64,000 nt of DNA from Leishmania martiniquensis (Eukaryota; Euglenozoa; Kinetoplastea; Trypanosomatida; Trypanosomatidae). The position numbers and the translations under genes were made by a program. Positions 60,167 to 64,000 of this stretch are shown in pieces. The notes beneath the pieces are model-generated. The model worked only from the letters and a program-made list of their open reading frames with translations, made no database searches and was not told the DNA's origin. The DNA is taken from assembly GCF_017916325.1 (NCBI RefSeq), contig NC_090143.1, forward strand, positions 310,001 to 374,000. Reading direction: 5' to 3'. How positions within the stretch are numbered: the stretch's first letter is position 1; each line of letters begins with the position of its first letter.

Positions 60167-62057
60167 GACGGATGCAAGTTTTTGGGGGGGCAGTGGGCGG
60201 CCTATGGAGAGAGGTCTGTCGACGAGGGAGGCGGCAGGTGGTACGAGGCACTACACGCTAGACGCTCTGATATGCACAACTGCTCCTCGGTCTCCACTCC
60301 ATGAAGGGGGGATGGGTGGGGGATGCTCCTGTTTGGGAGTGCTTGATAATGTGGCGAGGAGAACCTGCTGCTCCGCCAGAGGGGGGTGAGGGGGGGACGA
60401 GGGAGAGAGGAGTAAGGAGGGGGAAGTGGCAATGACTTTTGCCATGTCGGAGCGGGCCGTGTGCGCATGTCCGCACAAGCGCGCCATCGGATAAGAGGCC
60501 GCGGAGGGAAGTTGGAGGCGATGGAAGAGGGGGTGAGGGGAGAGCGAGGAGGCGCAGGCGCAAAGAGGCATTGTATGAGGCCGGGGCGCATCGGGGACGC
60601 GAAGAGAGGGCGGGTGCAGAGGGAAAGAGACACATCACCACCTCTTTCACTGCAGCGATCACCCGCGCTGCCTCCCTCCCCACCCATCACGGCCTTCATC
60701 AAGGGGCCCCTTCATGCCTGCCGTAGACGATCCGCACGAGACACGCTGCGGTGCTGCCCTCGCCCCACCCATACATACAGAATGTGGCGCACTGAAACGG
60801 CGGCCATCATTGGGGAGCAGTACAGCGCTGCCGCAGCTTTCATCTTGGCAAGAGAGTCGTGAAGAGCACATCAGAGCGCCTACAATGTGTCGCGCGCGTG
60901 TGATAGGAGTCATCGCCTGCGTGCTGGGATCCGCTTTCCACCGCCCCCACTTCACCCCCCCCTCTCTCTCTGCCTCTCCCTTTCACTCGCTCACTCGCTA
61001 GCGGGTGTACCGGGCCAACCACATTTCAGTCGGCGCCCGTGTAGACACGCGCGTGCATCTGCACTTTATGCATTCGAGACTGCAAAGAGAGAGGGGGGCG
61101 GTGGCAGGGAGAGCGAAGCACGCACGCGCGCAAGCAGGCGCCACATCGCCTCGCCCAGCAGTCATCCCTCTCCTCACTCCATCTCGCTCATTCTCAGCAT
61201 TGCCTTCATGCGTGTACACGCACACGCAGGCGCGCCAACCTATTCATCGGCGCACTTCACCCCATCTCGTCAGCACGTGATTGCCGACACGCGCGCAAGC
61301 CTCCCCCCTCCTCCCATGACGCGAAGAGCATAGAAAATTCAAAGACGCGCATCGGCAGCAGCGGCCACAGCGACGAAGAGGGCCGGCTCCGCTTTCTCCC
61401 ATCGGGAGATGGCACATACACACAGAAGAGCGATGAGGTCTACAGCGGGGCAGCAGGAGCGGCGAGGGGAGAGCAATGGGGCCGGACTGGGGAAGGCGAT
61501 CGGCACGGCAACGGAGAGAGGGAGGGAGCCGTGATATAGGCAAGGGAGGAAATGTGTAGATGTGGGTGCTTAGGGGCTAGCAGATGCGCCACAGCGGCCC
61601 CCCCCTCTCTCTTCCAGCGTGTTTTGCATGCCTGTGGTGCACACGGTCGTTGCGCAGCCCCTTCCCTGGGCTTTTTTCCTCGCTCCTCCCCCCCTCTTTT
61701 CCCCGCTGCGGCCTCGTTCAGCACACAGAGGCTACCCACACCCTGCGTGCATCTTATTCGTTACCAGAGATTAATCCGCTATCACTTCGTTCGAAACACG
61801 TACACTGAGAGAGATGCCCCCCTCCCCCTCTCCCTATCTGCGTTGCGCATACGCGCGCCGCTTCAGAGAGGGTAGAGGGGCGGTATGAAGAGGGGGGAGG
61901 AGGAGAGGGGACCCACTGACATTCGCGGCGATGTCTCGAGGGAAGAAAAAGAGAGAGAGCGCAGCGCCTGTGCATGTCCCCCGCCCCCCCCGCTCCTCTC
62001 ACGAGATATCGCCACCGTCACACAAGCACGCACAAGTGGGAGATCACGTCTGCTTTC
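60167..62057 (-). other. Intergenic region upstream of Dpy-30 gene
   Basis: No gene supported in 1.9 kb. It includes the 3' UTR of the gene at 62058. Long + strand purine tracts (60370-60425, 60530-60555) mark pyrimidine tracts for trans-splicing of the Dpy-30 mRNA. The rest is low-complexity C/T- or G/A-rich sequence. Confidence 0.5.
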
Positions 62058-63986
62058 TCAATCGTGAGCAAAGCTGAGGAGTCGGTGCTGATCTTCGTCT
62101 CGGAGCAGCGCCCCCCACGTCGTACTCTCCTCCTCCCACAGCTGCTGGCGCCGCGCTACCTCTTCTTTCTCCATCGCCCTGCAGTGGCGCTCGTGACTGC
62201 GCGCCGCTTCTTGCTGCAACTGATGGCGGTCGCGCTCCTCTTGCTCGGCCAACTGCGTTGACCCGCTCATGAAAAGCAGGGGGGTCATGCCAAGGACAAG
62301 TCCCACCACCATCCCCAGTGTATTCCCCCACTGCGTGGCGCGCGAGTAGGACTCGCTGCGTTGCTGCTCAGCCGCCAGCCGTGGCGGCGCTGCCCGCGTG
62401 TACCGCTCTGCCAGCCCGTGCACCTGGATCCCTGCAACACCGCTGACAACGCCGCCGAGACTGGCGGCGGCCATCTGTGACAGGCCGAGGCTGCCAGAAA
62501 GGGCGTTGTCGATCGCGCCGCCGGCGAGGACAAGGGTGGAGTTGTCCAGCATCCCAAACGCTAGGAACGGCGGCGCGGCAGCGGCGACGATCCTGAGGTA
62601 CGTCGGCCATGGAATATAACCTGGCTCCTGCTTGCTGGGCGTGATCGCTCCACTGTTGACGGTGGTGGCTGAGGGGCTTGGCGGAGAGGGGGAGCCCACC
62701 GCGCCACTCCCGGCGGCGTCGACGATACGGCTACGACTGCTACAGAGAGTGTTGCCCTCAAGAGCGGAAGGTGCGGGCGACGGTATCGCGGCAGATGGAC
62801 CGGGGTTACCACCTACTGTATCTCGGCTGGCTGGTGCCATTGCCACCAATGGCGCGCTCTTCTGAATCGCACCAATGATGCGCGCGCCGGCAGCCTTTGC
62901 TGTGTCGATCGCCTCTTCGGCCCTCTGACGGGATAAGGCGGTAGCCGAAGCTTCTTCGGAGGGAGGGGTCCAAGCAGCACCCTGGCTGCTGCTCCGCGGC
63001 GCCGCCGAGGGCACCGACGGTGCTGCAGCGGAGGCAGCGGCGCCCGGTGGGAAAGTGGGGGCCGACGTCCCCGTGATGGGCGAGCCCTCCCTCGCGTGAC
63101 GCCGCTTCGCTGGCGTCGAGTTCGCCATCCGCCGCACCCAGGCGTCGTACTCCTTGGAGGAAATAGAGTTGTCCCTGTCCGTGTCCGCTTCCTTCACCTG
63201 CTCCGCCACCTCCTCGTAATCCACGCCGAAGTACTCGCTAGCAGCTCCCATGATCAGAAGCAGGCGGCGGCTCTCGGCGGACAGCTGGCCCAGTAGCTGC
63301 GGCCCCAGTGCGGGGTCACTGCTCAGCAGCTCCGACAGCACATGGGCCACGTCGCGCTTGTAGGGGTTGCGGAACGGCGACACTGACGTCGAGATGCGCA
63401 CACTGTGAGGAGTGATCGTGTCTCCTATTGCCTTGAGCGGCATCGGCACGGCTGCGACAGTTCCGCCACCGACAGCAGCGGAGAGGGCAGTGCTCGCAGC
63501 CGTGCTTGTCAGCGTGGAAGATCGGGCAGGCGCATCCGAAGGAGTCTTCAGAGCCTCGTCCGCTGCAGATACATGTGAATGCGTTTGACCAAGGGGAGTC
63601 ACTCCACTCGTCAACACGGCCGTCGTGGCTTTCAAGGGCGGGCTGGGCATCCCGCTGGTTAAGCGAGAAGCCTCGGACCCCGATGGTGCCGCCGCTAAAG
63701 GGCCATCACCTGCATTCACTGTGTCGACGTTGGTGACCGTTGCGCGGCGAGCGTCGTCGTCATCGCCGTCCTCGACGTCTTCGGCGCCGGCATCATTGAC
63801 GAGAGCCCAGAACTTAGGCTTCTTGTTTCGAATCCAGTAGGGCGACGTCGACGGCGGCATCGCCGCTGCTGCCGAGGTCGCTGCGGGGGCGCTCAGCATC
63901 GAGATGGCGTTCGCGGACGCAGCAGCGCTGACCTCACTGCCGGGTATGTTGCTGCTGCTGCTGAAGCGATTAATACCACCTACCAT
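62058..63986 (-). CDS. EF-hand protein with TMEM65-type membrane domain (5' end uncertain)
   Basis: At least 642 residues. The N-terminal 190 are Ala/Ser/Thr low-complexity. A helical region (205-262, NPYKRDVAHVLSELL onward) leads to a complete EF-hand calcium loop at 268-279, with D268, D270, D272, S274, S276 and E279 at the ligand positions. Residues about 460-595 resemble the TMEM65 domain: FGMLDNSTLVLAGGAIDN (477 onward), LGLSQMAAASLGGVVSGVAG, then LGMVVGLVLGMTPLLF as a last membrane segment. The tail (600-642) is a charged coiled coil. TMEM65 is an inner mitochondrial membrane protein linked to sodium/calcium exchange in animals. The frame is open upstream of the ATG at 63986 to the window edge, so the real start, perhaps with a mitochondrial presequence, may lie outside. 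Confidence 0.82.
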   Translation of the reverse strand: MVGGINRFSSSSNIPGSEVSAAASANAISMLSAPAATSAAAAMPPSTSPYWIRNKKPKFWALVNDAGAEDVEDGDDDDARRATVTNVDTVNAGDGPLAAAPSGSEASRLTSGMPSPPLKATTAVLTSGVTPLGQTHSHVSAADEALKTPSDAPARSSTLTSTAASTALSAAVGGGTVAAVPMPLKAIGDTITPHSVRISTSVSPFRNPYKRDVAHVLSELLSSDPALGPQLLGQLSAESRRLLLIMGAASEYFGVDYEEVAEQVKEADTDRDNSISSKEYDAWVRRMANSTPAKRRHAREGSPITGTSAPTFPPGAAASAAAPSVPSAAPRSSSQGAAWTPPSEEASATALSRQRAEEAIDTAKAAGARIIGAIQKSAPLVAMAPASRDTVGGNPGPSAAIPSPAPSALEGNTLCSSRSRIVDAAGSGAVGSPSPPSPSATTVNSGAITPSKQEPGYIPWPTYLRIVAAAAPPFLAFGMLDNSTLVLAGGAIDNALSGSLGLSQMAAASLGGVVSGVAGIQVHGLAERYTRAAPPRLAAEQQRSESYSRATQWGNTLGMVVGLVLGMTPLLFMSGSTQLAEQEERDRHQLQQEAARSHERHCRAMEKEEVARRQQLWEEESTTWGALLRDEDQHRLLSFAHD

Positions 63987-64000
63987 CGAATCTTCTACTG

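Noticed and set aside
1..64000. CRISPR arrays, operons, ribosome binding sites, bacterial insertion sequences
   Set aside because: The window is eukaryotic (kinetoplastid). The repeats are long gene-array modules or microsatellites, not short spaced repeats.

Overview
The window is a piece of a Leishmania chromosome (kinetoplastid protist; species not determined). The evidence is a tuzin gene next to a tandem array of eight delta-amastin genes, long intronless genes in one-directional clusters, no promoters or operons, long pyrimidine tracts with AG acceptors before genes (trans-splicing signals), dense CA/GT microsatellites, GC-rich codons, and the adjacent pair DNA polymerase beta / polymerase beta-PAK. 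From memory this resembles Leishmania chromosome 8, but the sequence alone does not prove it.

Layout, left to right. (1) 1-1331, + strand: the 3' end of a tuzin gene, cut by the window edge. (2) 2986-17685, + strand: eight amastin genes in units of about 1.6-1.95 kb. The leaders are nearly identical. The 3' flanks are mosaics of a few modules, including a 524-nt GC-rich SIDER-like element present in full six times, truncated once and absent after the last gene. (3) 18780-20640, +: a decayed gene for a membrane sensor protein. (4) 21791-22600, +: a low-complexity conserved-type protein of unknown function. (5) 22601-25428: a convergent strand-switch region where the two transcription units meet. 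(6) 25429-63986, all - strand: BAR-domain-like protein, SET/MYND (SMYD-like) protein, DNA polymerase beta, polymerase beta-PAK, a very large tRNase Z, a small unknown protein, a NEK-like kinase with a cysteine-rich tail, two probable mitochondrial proteins, a Dpy-30-motif protein, and an EF-hand/TMEM65-type membrane protein that may continue past the right edge.

The left part is a surface-protein locus. Amastins are four-pass surface glycoproteins mostly expressed in intracellular amastigotes, and their mRNAs are controlled through 3' UTR elements, so the shuffled 3' modules probably matter for expression. In the proteins the membrane segments are almost invariant while short patches of the extracellular loops change from copy to copy. 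The right part is a housekeeping cluster (DNA repair, tRNA 3' processing, chromatin or protein methylation, signalling, mitochondrion, cytoskeleton). Transcription there runs from right to left towards the strand switch. The genes share a polycistronic unit but no single pathway.

I found no wholly new system. The points most worth pursuing are the modular amastin array, the EF-hand/TMEM65 fusion, the oversized tRNase Z, the zinc-ribbon-like tail of the NEK kinase and a perfect 24-bp palindrome at 55097-55120.
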